This document shows, in pieces, positions 35,724 through 45,301 of a stretch of DNA of 64,000 nucleotides (position 1 is the stretch's first letter; every line of letters starts with the position of its first letter). Source of the DNA: an uncultured Pseudovibrio sp. (GTDB lineage: Bacteria > Pseudomonadota > Alphaproteobacteria > Rhizobiales > Stappiaceae). The stretch is from assembly GCA_947496145.1 (NCBI GenBank), contig CANMBS010000003.1, positions 186,001 to 250,000 of the forward strand, in the 5' to 3' direction. A program made the translations under genes and the position numbers. Below the pieces are notes generated by a model that saw only the letters and a list, made by a program, of their open reading frames with translations, searched no databases and was not told where the DNA came from.

Positions 35724-36058
35724 TGCTCTGAGCCTTCCGCTTTCAGGAAAATTGCTCTTAGTCTTGAGAATATTGAGCTTTATTGTCAGAGGCTCTTTAT
35801 TCCTTGCATAAGCGCTGCTAAAAGCACTCATCATGTTTGCCAAGTTTGAAGATAACAGGACCGCTCCTTTGACCTTATTCAGGGTGTGCCAATTTCGAAT
35901 TATTGGCCCGGCCTTCAGTTGAGACGCCACACAGGCGCCCTGAAGTACCGGGAGACCTCCAACCGTTGCGATGGCGACGGACTGTTCAAGCTTGCGCACT
36001 TTTCTGCGCCTTACCAGATACCATGGGCAAACACGTGCCCACATGAGCGGACTACACA
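35724..36058 (+). promoter_or_regulatory. Leader region of ileS with two small hairpins
   Basis: These 335 bases contain no convincing gene. Two inverted repeats stand out: GCCAAT-N8-ATTGGC (35888-35907) and TGGGCA-N6-TGCCCA (36024-36041), the second ending 17 bases before the ileS ATG. No T-box motifs were recognised, as expected for alphaproteobacteria. Confidence 0.4.
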
Positions 36059-38992
36059 ATGACCGATACACCGAGCCGCGATTATTCGGAAACGCTTAAT
36101 CTGCCTAAAACCGATTTCCCGATGCGGGCTGGTCTTCCTAAGAACGAGCCTAAGATTCTTGCCAAGTGGCAGGATAAGGACCTTTACAAGGCGATGCGTG
36201 AGCAATCCGCAGGCCGCCCTAAGTTCATCCTGCATGATGGCCCTCCCTATGCAAACGGCAATATCCATATCGGCCATGCACTGAACAAAACCCTGAAAGA
36301 CATCATCAACCGCTCCATGCAGATGCAGGGCTTTGATGCAAACTATGTTCCGGGCTGGGACTGTCATGGTCTGCCGATCGAGTGGAAGATCGAAGAACAG
36401 TATCGCAAAAAGGGCAAGAACAAAGACGCTGTGCCGATCAACGAATTCCGCAAGGAATGCCGCGAGTTTGCAGACAAGTGGATCGACGTTCAGCGTGAAG
36501 AGTTCAAGCGTCTCGGCATTGAAGGTGACTGGGACAACCCGTACCTGACCATGCGCTATGACAGTGAAGCTGTGATCGCAAAAGAACTGATGAAGTTTGC
36601 GACAAGCGGACAGCTTTACCGTGGTTCCAAACCAGTTATGTGGTCCATCGTTGAAAAGACTGCACTTGCTGAAGCGGAAGTGGAGTATGAAGATCATACC
36701 TCCCACACCATCTGGGTGACTTTCCCGGTTGTTTCCGGCAATGAAGCACTGATCGGCAAAAGGGTTGTGATCTGGACAACCACTCCATGGACCATCCCTG
36801 CAAACCGTGCGATCTCCTTCTCTAAAGACATCAGCTACGGTCTCTTCAAGGTAACTGAAGCTGCTGAGGACAACTGGGCGAAGGTTGGCGAAGAATTCAT
36901 CATTGCGGACAAGCTGGCTCAATCCGTTTTCGAAGCTTCCCGCGTTGAGGCTTATGAGCGCGTATCTGACGCTGATGTGAGCACCATCGAATACTGTGCG
37001 CACCCGCTGCGCGGCGTCGAAGGCACTGACGGATATTACGATTTCAACGTGCCGATGCTGGCTGGTGAACACGTGACGGATGATGCTGGTACCGGCTTCG
37101 TACATACGGCTCCGGGTCACGGTCAGGAAGACTTCCAGATGTTCCTGGATAACCGCGAAGCATTTGCAAAAGCTGGTACTGAACAAGTTCCAATGACTGT
37201 TCAGCCGGATGGCGCTTACTACCCGCATGTGCCGCTGTTTGAAGGCAAGTACATCCTTGACCGTAAAGGCAAGGAAGGCTCCACCAACAAAGCCGTTATT
37301 GAAAAGCTGACTGAAGTTGGCGGTCTGATGGCTCGTGGCCGTGTGAAGCACTCCTATCCGCACTCCTGGCGCTCTAAAGCCCCTTTGATCTTCCGTAACA
37401 CGCCGCAGTGGTTTGTTTACATGGACAAGGAACTTTCTGAGGAAGCCAAAGGTGACACTCTGCGTGCTCGCGCGCTGAAGGCGATCTCTGAGACACGTTT
37501 TGTACCAGCTACCAGCAAGAACCGTCTGCAACCGATGGTCGAAGCGCGGCCTGACTGGGTTCTTTCGCGTCAGCGTGCATGGGGCGTGCCGATCACCGTG
37601 TTTGTGAATAAAGAAACCGGTGAAGTTCTTAAAGACGATGCAGTCAACGCACGTATCTTCGAAGCCTTCCAGAGTGAAGGTGCAGATGCATGGTTTGAAG
37701 ACAGCGCGATGCAGCGCTTCCTGGGCGATGCATATGATGCTGAGAACTTTGAGAAAGTCGATGATATCCTCGACGTTTGGTTTGATTCCGGCTCAACACA
37801 TGCCTTCTGCATGGAACGTCGTGAAGACCTGAACCCGAACCGTAAAGGTCTGGGTGGTGACGATTACGTTCTGTACCTTGAAGGTACCGATCAGCATCGC
37901 GGCTGGTTCCACTCTTCCCTGCTGGAAAGCTGTGGCACCCGTGGCCATGCGCCTTATGATGCTGTTCTGACCCATGGTATGACCATGGATGCGCAGGGCC
38001 GCAAGATGTCCAAGTCTTTGGGTAACACGGTTGCTCCTCAGGACGTCATCAAGCAGTACGGTGCTGATATCCTGCGTTTGTGGGTAGGGTCAGTCGATTA
38101 TGCTGAAGATCAGCGTCTCGGCCCTGAGATCATCAAGACCAACGTTGAAGCCTACCGGAAGATGCGCAATACCCTGCGCTTCATGCTTGGTTCCCTCGGC
38201 CACTATGAAGGCGAAGAGGTTGCTCTTGCTGACATGGAAGAGCTGGAACTTTTGATGCTGCACCGTCTGGCGGAGCTGGATGTACTGGTGCGTAATGCTT
38301 ACATGGCATTTGACAGCAAGCGCGTGTTCTCTGCACTGTTCAACTTCATGACTGTTGAGCTGTCCGCGTTCTACTTTGATGTGCGTAAGGATGCGCTTTA
38401 CTGTGATGCGCCATCTTCCACGAAGCGTAAGGCATCCCTTTATGTGATTGAGCAGCTGTTCCGTCATCTGGTGATGTGGCTTTCTCCAATCCTGCCTTTC
38501 ACTATGGAAGAATGCTGGAGCTATCGTTACGGCGAAGCTGCAACTTCCATTCATCTGCAGCAGTTCCCTGCTGTGTCCTCTTCCTGGAGAAACGATGAGC
38601 TGGCGACGAAGTGGGAGAAGGTGCGTGCGGTTCGCCGTGTGATCACTGGTGCTCTTGAAATCGAGCGCCGTGAAAAACGCATCGGTTCTTCTTTGGAAGC
38701 ACATCCAACCGTTTACGTTTCTGATGCTGATCTGATGGCTGCGCTGAACGGTCTGGACATGGCTGAGATCGCGATCACCTCCCAGCTGAACCTTTCTGCG
38801 GACAGCGCTCCTGAAGGGGCGTTTACTCTGGAAGAGGTTGCTGGTGTTGGTGTTGTGCCGGGTCTTGCTGAGGGTAACAAGTGTGCCCGTTCCTGGAAGA
38901 TCCTGCCAGAAGTTGGCAGTGATGCAGACTATCCTGAGCTGACCGTGCGCGATGCAAATGCAATGCGTGAGCTGGATGGCGCGACTGTTTAA
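36059..38992 (+). CDS. ileS: Isoleucyl-tRNA synthetase IleS
   Basis: This 977-residue class Ia synthetase has [18 protein letters not shown] (HIGH motif) near residue 60, the CP1 editing domain with [14 protein letters not shown] near residue 240 and the KMSKS loop as [10 protein letters not shown] near residue 645. The C-terminal tRNA-binding part is complete; a zinc-finger ending with cysteines is reduced. The gene is intact and is followed 25 bases later by lspA, an arrangement common in bacteria. Long open frames on the opposite strand (for example 36011-37531) are shadows of its codon bias. Confidence 0.97.
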   Translation: MTDTPSRDYSETLNLPKTDFPMRAGLPKNEPKILAKWQDKDLYKAMREQSAGRPKFILHDGPPYANGNIHIGHALNKTLKDIINRSMQMQGFDANYVPGWDCHGLPIEWKIEEQYRKKGKNKDAVPINEFRKECREFADKWIDVQREEFKRLGIEGDWDNPYLTMRYDSEAVIAKELMKFATSGQLYRGSKPVMWSIVEKTALAEAEVEYEDHTSHTIWVTFPVVSGNEALIGKRVVIWTTTPWTIPANRAISFSKDISYGLFKVTEAAEDNWAKVGEEFIIADKLAQSVFEASRVEAYERVSDADVSTIEYCAHPLRGVEGTDGYYDFNVPMLAGEHVTDDAGTGFVHTAPGHGQEDFQMFLDNREAFAKAGTEQVPMTVQPDGAYYPHVPLFEGKYILDRKGKEGSTNKAVIEKLTEVGGLMARGRVKHSYPHSWRSKAPLIFRNTPQWFVYMDKELSEEAKGDTLRARALKAISETRFVPATSKNRLQPMVEARPDWVLSRQRAWGVPITVFVNKETGEVLKDDAVNARIFEAFQSEGADAWFEDSAMQRFLGDAYDAENFEKVDDILDVWFDSGSTHAFCMERREDLNPNRKGLGGDDYVLYLEGTDQHRGWFHSSLLESCGTRGHAPYDAVLTHGMTMDAQGRKMSKSLGNTVAPQDVIKQYGADILRLWVGSVDYAEDQRLGPEIIKTNVEAYRKMRNTLRFMLGSLGHYEGEEVALADMEELELLMLHRLAELDVLVRNAYMAFDSKRVFSALFNFMTVELSAFYFDVRKDALYCDAPSSTKRKASLYVIEQLFRHLVMWLSPILPFTMEECWSYRYGEAATSIHLQQFPAVSSSWRNDELATKWEKVRAVRRVITGALEIERREKRIGSSLEAHPTVYVSDADLMAALNGLDMAEIAITSQLNLSADSAPEGAFTLEEVAGVGVVPGLAEGNKCARSWKILPEVGSDADYPELTVRDANAMRELDGATV

Positions 38993-39017
38993 GCGAAAAT
39001 GTGACGAGGGAATTGCT

Positions 39018-39524
39018 TTGAACAAACTGAAGTTTTGGGGAAGTTTCAGCTCCCTCGTCCTTATTCTTGCAATTGGCGGTCTGGTTGTTGATCAGCTCGC
39101 CAAATTCTGGGCCGTTGGTCATTTTTCTGGTGGCGGGGTGCCTTCCATTGCAGTTGGTCCGTTTCTGGATCTGGTGCTGGTGTGGAACAAAGGCGTTTCC
39201 TATGGTTTGTTTCAGCAGACATCGGAGATTGGACGCTGGGGGCTCGCAGCCTTTACGGTTGTCGCTTCCATTTTTATCTGGTTCTGGAGCGCAAGGTCTA
39301 AAGACCGGCTGGAGGCCTTCTGTCTGGGGCTTGTTCTGGCTGGGGCGCTAAGTAACGGATTCGACAGGCTCTACTATGGGCAGGTCGTTGACTATATTTA
39401 CTTCCATGTGGGGGAATTTTCTTGGTACGTCTTCAATCTGGCTGATGCATGGATTGTTATTGGTGCTGCCGGACTTCTCCTCGACGCTTTATTTATTGGC
39501 AAAAATAAGGATAACAGGCCCTAA
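39018..39524 (+). CDS. lspA: Lipoprotein signal peptidase LspA
   Basis: This 168-residue inner-membrane aspartyl protease removes the signal peptide of prolipoproteins after lipidation. Four hydrophobic helices and both catalytic Asp motifs are present: GALSNGFDRL and FNLADAWIVIG. No ATG exists between the ileS stop and the first helix, so the TTG at 39018, seven bases after GAGGG, is the start (MNKLKFWGS). It is followed by a lipoprotein gene. Confidence 0.95.
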   Translation: MNKLKFWGSFSSLVLILAIGGLVVDQLAKFWAVGHFSGGGVPSIAVGPFLDLVLVWNKGVSYGLFQQTSEIGRWGLAAFTVVASIFIWFWSARSKDRLEAFCLGLVLAGALSNGFDRLYYGQVVDYIYFHVGEFSWYVFNLADAWIVIGAAGLLLDALFIGKNKDNRP

Positions 39525-39728
39525 AACGGCCCGATTTTCAATTATATGTGGGGAATATCGGGTGCTTGTGGGCACATCAACGCAATTAGGGCCTTCATGC
39601 CTCTGTGATTCCTGCTTTATGGTGGCATCACAGGATTATGAAGACTACAGATTTCGCAGGCTGTCATATGGTCCGCGATGGCTGTCGCCTATTGGTTTGA
39701 TGGCAATCGGGAAACAAGGGTAAGAAAA

Positions 39729-40463
39729 TTGCAAAGCCTTAGCAAAAAATTCGTCGTTCGCGCAGCATTTGTGTGTGGGTTATCTGTCGCTCTTTCTGCC
39801 TGCATCACCGGCAATGGCGATTACAGCGATGGAACTGAAGGCGAAGATGGCGGCTTGATCAATGAGGTTATGAGCGTTGTTGGACTGGAATCCCAACGCA
39901 ATGCTGACATCAAGTATAAAGAACGTGCGCCTCTGGTTATGCCATCCAAGGCAAGCAATCTTCCTAAACCAGATACACGCAGCCTGTCCGAGGTTGCAAC
40001 CAACTGGCCGGTTGACCGCTCTAAAGAAGAACTCGAAGAAATCCGGGCCTTCTATAAGGTTGAACCGGGGCAGCCGCTGAGCGTGGAGCAGATGCGCGGG
40101 CACCCGGCACTGAAGAAAACAGCCTCCCGGCCTCGTGATCTTGCTCGTGAAAAACGCGAGAACGAATTGCTGGAAGGCAAGCCTTTGACCCCTTCTGAGC
40201 TGTCTGATATGAGCAAACGCTATCGCAATGCGAAAAAAGCGCTTGGCACAGACACAGCTACAGAAGCACCGATCTGTGCGCCCGGAGATCCGGCCTGTAA
40301 GCCAAAACGCAACTATCTGACTGAGCCTCCGATTGCCTACTCCACGCCTGTTGCTGGTGTAAAATACGGCACTCCGGAAGTGGATGAAAGCGATCTGGTG
40401 CGTAAACGGCGTGAAGAAGCTGCGATTGAAGATGGTGCTCTTATCGATATGAGCAAGCAGTAA
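39729..40463 (+). CDS. Predicted lipoprotein of unknown function
   Basis: This 244-residue protein has a lipoprotein signal (basic N-terminus, hydrophobic VVRAAFVCGLSVALSAC) with the lipobox LSAC and the acceptor Cys near residue 26. The mature part is acidic at first (GDYSDGTEGEDGG), then polar with the regular EELEEIRAFYKVEPGQPL region and a C-terminal part rich in charged helices. It resembles DUF3035-like lipoproteins near lspA in alphaproteobacteria, but I am not sure. The TTG at 39729 follows AAGGGTAAG. It may be anchored in either membrane. Confidence 0.8.
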   Translation: MQSLSKKFVVRAAFVCGLSVALSACITGNGDYSDGTEGEDGGLINEVMSVVGLESQRNADIKYKERAPLVMPSKASNLPKPDTRSLSEVATNWPVDRSKEELEEIRAFYKVEPGQPLSVEQMRGHPALKKTASRPRDLAREKRENELLEGKPLTPSELSDMSKRYRNAKKALGTDTATEAPICAPGDPACKPKRNYLTEPPIAYSTPVAGVKYGTPEVDESDLVRKRREEAAIEDGALIDMSKQ

Positions 40464-40508
40464 GACCTGCTGACTTACCGCCTTTAAAATCTTAGGAAAA
40501 TATGAAGC

Positions 40509-40534
40509 AAGCGCGACGATGTTCGCGCTTTTTT
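40509..40534 (+). terminator. Rho-independent terminator after the lipoprotein gene
   Basis: An eight-base perfect stem AAGCGCGA/TCGCGCTT with a six-base loop is followed by TTTT. It separates the ileS-lspA-lipoprotein run from the M16 peptidase pair. Confidence 0.88.
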
Positions 40535-40638
40535 CATTATAATTGCAATAGATTACGAATAATTCACGAGGAGATTAACCACAATCACGCTATAGAAGAT
40601 GCAGCTAAGTCCTGCTCATCTTAAAGGGAGTCCCCTCC

Positions 40639-42048
40639 GTGACTGGTCGATCTTTATCGCTTAAAGCGCTCGCTTTAAGCCTTGTTGTTTTCGCTGGCCC
40701 GATTTTGCCGGTTACTGCGGATACAACAGGGAAAGCCTCTATTGAAGACTTTTCCAAGGTCCGCATTGGCGGTGCTGATGTTTCCGAAAATACGCTTGAA
40801 AATGGCCTGAAGGTGATTGTCATTCCCGACCGCCGGGCCCCTATTGTCACGCATATGGTGTGGTATCGTGTTGGCGGTGCCGATGAGGAACCGGGTAAAT
40901 CCGGTCTGGCGCATTTTCTTGAACATCTCATGTTTAAAGGCACCAAGAATACACCAGAGGGTGAGTTCTCCCAGAAGGTGGCTGAAGTGGGTGGGCAGGA
41001 AAACGCTTTCACATCGCAGGATTACACCGCTTACTACCAGCAGGTTGCAAAAGAGCATCTGGAAATGGTGATGGGCTATGAGGCCGATCGCATGTCCAAT
41101 CTGGTTCTCACTGAAAAGCAGGTTAACCCTGAGCGCGATGTGGTGCTGGAAGAACGCTCTCAGCGTGTTGACCGTAATCCATCAGCACGGCTTTCAGAGA
41201 CTTTTGATCAGGTACTGTTTCCAAACAACCCGTATGGCACACCAATCATCGGCTGGAAGAATGAAATCATTTCGCTCAATAAAGACGATGCGATTGCGTT
41301 TTACGACAAGTACTACACCCCTAACAATGCCATCTTGATTGTTGCTGGTGATGTTGAGACTGATGATGTTTTGAAGCTTGCAAAAAAGACCTACGGCAAG
41401 GTTGAACAGCGGGCTGAACCGGGGCCACGCGATCGTCCTAAGGTACAGATTGTACCGGGTAACCGGGAAGTGACGCTGCAAAGCGATCAGGTTGCGCAAC
41501 CAAGCCTGCGTCACGGTTGGATTGTTCCTAGCTCAACCACCGCAGAAGCTGGTGAATCTGAGGCACTGGAGGTGCTCTCCGATATTCTTGGCGGTGGTGC
41601 AAACAGCCGCCTTTACACAAAGCTTGTGATTGAAGACCAGCTGGCGACCAGTTCCGGTGCCTGGTATCAGTCTACCGCCCTCGATGACACACGCTTTATG
41701 CTCTATGCCTCACCCAAAGATGGTATTGAGCTGGACAAACTGGAGGATGAGGCTCTTGCTGTGGTCAATAACTTACTTGAAAACGGCGTTACGGCAGATG
41801 AGGTAGAACGTTCCAAACGTTCAATGATGGCCTCTGCCATTTATGCGCAGGACAAGCAGGATGTTCTGGCGCGTATCTTCGGCACTGCTATGACCACTGG
41901 CGGCTCGGTCGAAGAAGTACAGACATGGCCAGCTCGCATTGCAAAAGTAACACCGGAGCAAGTACAGGCTGCGGCGCAGAAGTACCTGAGCCAGACCAGC
42001 GTGGCGAGCTACTTGCTGCCAGCTACAACACCAGAAAATGCAGAGTGA
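40639..42048 (+). CDS. M16-family zinc metallopeptidase, catalytic subunit
   Basis: This 469-residue protein has a signal peptide (KALALSLVVFAGPILPVTA) and the inverted zinc motif HFLEH near residue 93 in the context SGLAHFLEHLMFKGT, plus the downstream Glu in ERDVVLEERSQRV that completes the site. The second half is the usual inactive M16_C domain with GGGANSRLYTKLV. It would cut peptides in the periplasm. GTG at 40639 follows AAGGGAG. It overlaps in context with a partner lacking HxxEH, as in FusC/PqqL or M16B heterodimers. Confidence 0.92.
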   Translation: MTGRSLSLKALALSLVVFAGPILPVTADTTGKASIEDFSKVRIGGADVSENTLENGLKVIVIPDRRAPIVTHMVWYRVGGADEEPGKSGLAHFLEHLMFKGTKNTPEGEFSQKVAEVGGQENAFTSQDYTAYYQQVAKEHLEMVMGYEADRMSNLVLTEKQVNPERDVVLEERSQRVDRNPSARLSETFDQVLFPNNPYGTPIIGWKNEIISLNKDDAIAFYDKYYTPNNAILIVAGDVETDDVLKLAKKTYGKVEQRAEPGPRDRPKVQIVPGNREVTLQSDQVAQPSLRHGWIVPSSTTAEAGESEALEVLSDILGGGANSRLYTKLVIEDQLATSSGAWYQSTALDDTRFMLYASPKDGIELDKLEDEALAVVNNLLENGVTADEVERSKRSMMASAIYAQDKQDVLARIFGTAMTTGGSVEEVQTWPARIAKVTPEQVQAAAQKYLSQTSVASYLLPATTPENAE

Positions 42049-42061
42049 AGGGGGACGCTCC

Positions 42062-43417
42062 ATGAAAACGAAAGCTATTTACGCGACCTCAGCTTATGCT
42101 TCGCGCCTTACCGCAAGCCTGTTCGCTTTGCTCGCATTGTCCTTGCTGTTTTTTGCCAGTTTTGTGCAGAGCAGTCAGGCTATTGAGATTCAAGAGATTA
42201 GGAGCCCGAAGGGGATCACCGCATGGCTGGTTGAGGATTACACCGTTCCGATCATCGCCCTGAACTTCGCTTTTGCAGGTGGCAGCACGCAGGACCCGGA
42301 AGAAAAACTGGGCGTGACCAGTCTTTTGGGCACCATGCTTGATGAAGGCGCGGGTGATCTGGATTCGCAGGCTTTTCAGGGACGGCTTGAAGATCTGACC
42401 ATGACACTTTCCTTCAATTCTGGTCGTGACTTCTTTTATGGTTCTTTTAAAAGCTTGCAGTCCAACAAGGATCATACCTTCGAGATGCTGCGTCTGGCGC
42501 TTAATGAACCGCGCTTTGATGAGGTGCCGCTGGAGCGCATGAAAGCGCAGACAATTGCTGGCATTCGTCGTGGTCTGAAGCGTCCTGATGCGCTGGCAGG
42601 CATGACCTTAAGCAAGACGTTGTTCCCCGACCATCCTTATGGACGCCCAAGCAAAGGCACGGAAGAGACAGTCTCCAAACTGACAGCTGATGATCTTAAA
42701 GCACAACGTGCGAAGATTTTTGCGAAGGACAGCCTGAAGATTGGTGTTGTTGGCGCGATCAGTGCAGATGAACTTGGCGTGTTGCTGGACAAAGTGTTTG
42801 CTGGACTTCCAGAGACCGGGGACCTTACCCAGATTGCAAATGTGGAACCGGTGACAGACAAGAGTGTACATGTGGAGTTTGAAAGCCCACAGACCTCCAT
42901 TCAGTTTGCTTTGCCTGCTTATAAGCGGAAAGACCCGAAGTTTATGCCATCCTTTGTGATGAACAATATTCTGGGCGGCGGCACATTTTCATCCTGGCTT
43001 TACAACGAAGTACGCGAGAAGCGCGGCCTTGCTTATTCCGTGGGGTCTTATCTGGTTCCTTACCAGCACACTGCCTTGCTGATGGGTGGAACAGGCACAC
43101 GCGCTGACAAAGCGCAGGAGGCGATCAATATCATCGAGCAGCAGCTGGTACGTATGGCGCAAACTGGTCCGACGGAAAAAGAACTTGCAGATGCGAAATC
43201 TTACCTGACCGGCTCCTATGCCCTGAACTTTGACAGTTCCGGCAGCATTGCACAGCAGCTAGCAGGTATTCAGGCGCAAGGGTTGGGTATTGATTACATC
43301 AACAAGCGCAATGAGATGATTGAAGGTGTCACCATGGAAGGCGTTCGTGAGGTTGCTCGTGATCTGTTTGATGGGGTTGAACCCACAATCGTGACTGTGG
43401 GGCAGCCGCTGAACTAG
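42062..43417 (+). CDS. M16-family peptidase-like protein, non-catalytic partner
   Basis: This 451-residue protein has a signal peptide and the M16 fold, but at the place of HxxEH it reads GVTSLLGTMLDEGAG, so it has no zinc site. The C-terminal half keeps the conserved GGGTFSSWLYNEVREKRGLAYSV with the Arg/Tyr pair that completes the catalytic site in trans in M16 heterodimers. It starts 13 bases after its catalytic partner, with AAGGGGG before the ATG, so a stoichiometric pair is expected. A strong terminator follows. Confidence 0.92.
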   Translation: MKTKAIYATSAYASRLTASLFALLALSLLFFASFVQSSQAIEIQEIRSPKGITAWLVEDYTVPIIALNFAFAGGSTQDPEEKLGVTSLLGTMLDEGAGDLDSQAFQGRLEDLTMTLSFNSGRDFFYGSFKSLQSNKDHTFEMLRLALNEPRFDEVPLERMKAQTIAGIRRGLKRPDALAGMTLSKTLFPDHPYGRPSKGTEETVSKLTADDLKAQRAKIFAKDSLKIGVVGAISADELGVLLDKVFAGLPETGDLTQIANVEPVTDKSVHVEFESPQTSIQFALPAYKRKDPKFMPSFVMNNILGGGTFSSWLYNEVREKRGLAYSVGSYLVPYQHTALLMGGTGTRADKAQEAINIIEQQLVRMAQTGPTEKELADAKSYLTGSYALNFDSSGSIAQQLAGIQAQGLGIDYINKRNEMIEGVTMEGVREVARDLFDGVEPTIVTVGQPLN

Positions 43418-43446
43418 GCTCCAGTACCACCATACATCAGAGATAA

Positions 43447-43486
43447 GAAAGGCGAGCTGACTGGACTAATCAGCTCGCCTTTTTGT
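43447..43486 (+). terminator. Rho-independent terminator after the M16 pair
   Basis: The stem AAGGCGAGCTGA / TCAGCTCGCCTT with a loop of nine bases is followed by TTTTT. It also lies between the convergent EAL-domain gene and the M16 operon. Confidence 0.93.
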
Positions 43487-43518
43487 TATGTCAGTATCCG
43501 CAGAGCTAAAGGAACTGT

Positions 43519-44922
43519 TCAGCTTGCTTCTTTTTTCAGCGGTCGCGGGTTCGGAGCGCCTTGCAGTACGTCTGCCCGGACCGGGCGTGGCGGTGAGAAC
43601 AGGAAGCCTTGTGCGCAGCGGATGTCCATCTCCAGAAGCTCCAGCACTGCGCTTTCAGTTTCAACGTGATCCACGATCAGCTCAATACCGTAGCGTTGCA
43701 GCAAGCTGCCAAAGTCTGCCGGATGAATGTTGCTTTGTGCCAGATCGTCTTCCTGCATCAGCAAGCGGGATGCATGCAGCTTGGCAAAACGGAAACCGCG
43801 ATCAGCAAGTGCCCGGAAATCCATACGCAGATCGGTGATGCGATCTACGGAAAAACGGAAACCCAGTTCTGCCAGTGCAGCTAGGCTTTCGTATTCAATG
43901 GCGCTCATAACAGCTACATCTGCCTGAGAGAATTCGAAAATCAGCAGGTCTGAATAGGTATCGTTGGCGCGCACGAATTCCAGAAAACCGGGGAAGAAAT
44001 TCTCATCCATCAAAGTGCTTGGCGACAGATTGCAGAACAGGCCAGCTTCTCTGTTGCGTGTTGAAAGGCGCTTGAGGATTTGAAGTGAACGGAACAGCAG
44101 AATGTTGTCAATTGCAGGCATCTGTCCGGTGCGCTCAGCTTCGGTCAGAAACTCCATCGGTTCCAGCGTATCGCCGTTTGCCTTGCGCAGCCGGGTCAGC
44201 GCTTCGTAATAGCGGACGCGGCGCTGCGGCAAGGTCACAATAGGTTGTAGGTAAAGGTCTACCCTGCCCGCCTCAATACTGGCGCGGATTTCTTCTGCCA
44301 GAGCTGCATCGGGGTGGTGCATACGTGGAGCAGGACGCTTTACCGTTGCCTGTGAGCGCATTGGCACTGGCTGCTCGGCAGCGGCGGCAGCAAAGGCAGC
44401 AGCCGCCTGACTGGTTACAGTCTCAACGGGCTGTTGCAGCTCAACCTGAGGAGAACTGAGGCGCTGCGCTGGCTGCGGCTGAAGCAAAGCTTGCTTTGTG
44501 CGCTGGTCTTCAATGGCGGTGCCCTGATCTTCGATCCGGGTTTCCATATCCGCCATAGCTTCGGCCATCTGCTTTACAAGCGAACCAATCACTTCAACTT
44601 CTGCGAACAGCGGGTCGATCTCATCGCGGGTGCGGCGCGGAATGGTGTGCTCAACACCCGTCAGGCGTCCTTCTAAATTCCCGACATCGTCATCGATAAG
44701 GGCGATACGTTCTTCCAGACGGTTCACCGCTTCTGAGACTGCGGACTTTTCCTGAGCGCGGGTCAGCATGAAATGGATGAAAATCATGGTGCACATGGCA
44801 GTCAAAGCGACAGCCACGGCTTCGCCCGCAGGACGCCCGAACAGATAGACCATAACTGTGCCGCAGGATGCTGCGATGGCTGAAATAGAAAACAAAATAG
44901 ATATGTTCGCCAATCGCGTCAT
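43519..44922 (-). CDS. Membrane-anchored EAL-domain protein, probably degenerate
   Basis: This 467-residue protein has two N-terminal membrane segments (about residues 7-50), a coiled-coil region (EAVNRLEERIALIDDDVGNL to about residue 125), a low-complexity linker and a C-terminal EAL domain starting near residue 220. The EAL signature itself is intact (YYEALTRLR) and NLSP is present. But the DDFGTG loop reads VDRITD and the K-D motif (KIDxS) reads KLHAS, so the metal-binding Asp pair is reduced. It therefore may bind c-di-GMP rather than cleave it, or act by protein contact. It is divergent from the sigma-54 activator. Confidence 0.87.
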   Translation of the reverse strand: MTRLANISILFSISAIAASCGTVMVYLFGRPAGEAVAVALTAMCTMIFIHFMLTRAQEKSAVSEAVNRLEERIALIDDDVGNLEGRLTGVEHTIPRRTRDEIDPLFAEVEVIGSLVKQMAEAMADMETRIEDQGTAIEDQRTKQALLQPQPAQRLSSPQVELQQPVETVTSQAAAAFAAAAAEQPVPMRSQATVKRPAPRMHHPDAALAEEIRASIEAGRVDLYLQPIVTLPQRRVRYYEALTRLRKANGDTLEPMEFLTEAERTGQMPAIDNILLFRSLQILKRLSTRNREAGLFCNLSPSTLMDENFFPGFLEFVRANDTYSDLLIFEFSQADVAVMSAIEYESLAALAELGFRFSVDRITDLRMDFRALADRGFRFAKLHASRLLMQEDDLAQSNIHPADFGSLLQRYGIELIVDHVETESAVLELLEMDIRCAQGFLFSPPRPVRADVLQGAPNPRPLKKEAS

Positions 44923-45301
44923 AAGCCTAAGAATACCTGCTGGTCCGAATCACTGATTATCTACCCGAATTTTGCCGCATTTAACGAGGGGCTACGAACC
45001 CTATACCCATCATATTTCTAGGGAAAACCCGTGTTGTCCCCGCAAGAATGTCAATATTGCGGCATATATCAGTAGTTACGGTCATTTTGTCATTTTCTGA
45101 AATGCTCGCAGGTGCGCGCTTTTGCGGAGGTGCATTTTATCGATACTTCACATTGCGCGAGCCAGACCTGCTTCAACAAATCAACTGCATAATGCAATTA
45201 ACTGCGAAAACGAAAAGAGTTTATTTACCCTATCTGCACAAACTTGGGATGTCGGAAAATTCTCCGAGCTGTTGGACTATATTTTTTGAGGTTGCCTGCC
45301 A
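44923..45301. promoter_or_regulatory. Divergent intergenic region, EAL gene / sigma-54 activator
   Basis: These 379 bases contain no gene. I looked for sigma-54 (GG-N10-GC type) and CtrA (TTAA-N7-TTAA) sites and saw none that is convincing. It must contain both divergent promoters. GAGG at 45289 is the ribosome binding site of the rightward gene. Confidence 0.35.

Noticed and set aside
35724-36058. T-box riboswitch upstream of ileS
   Set aside because: No T-box sequence or antiterminator pairing found; the class is rare in alphaproteobacteria.
36011-37531. 506-codon minus-strand open frame across ileS
   Set aside because: It lies wholly against a canonical ileS and its translation has no domain; it results from codon bias.
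38090-39025. 311-codon minus-strand open frame at the ileS 3' end
   Set aside because: Shadow of ileS; no recognisable motif and implausible Gln/His/Arg composition.
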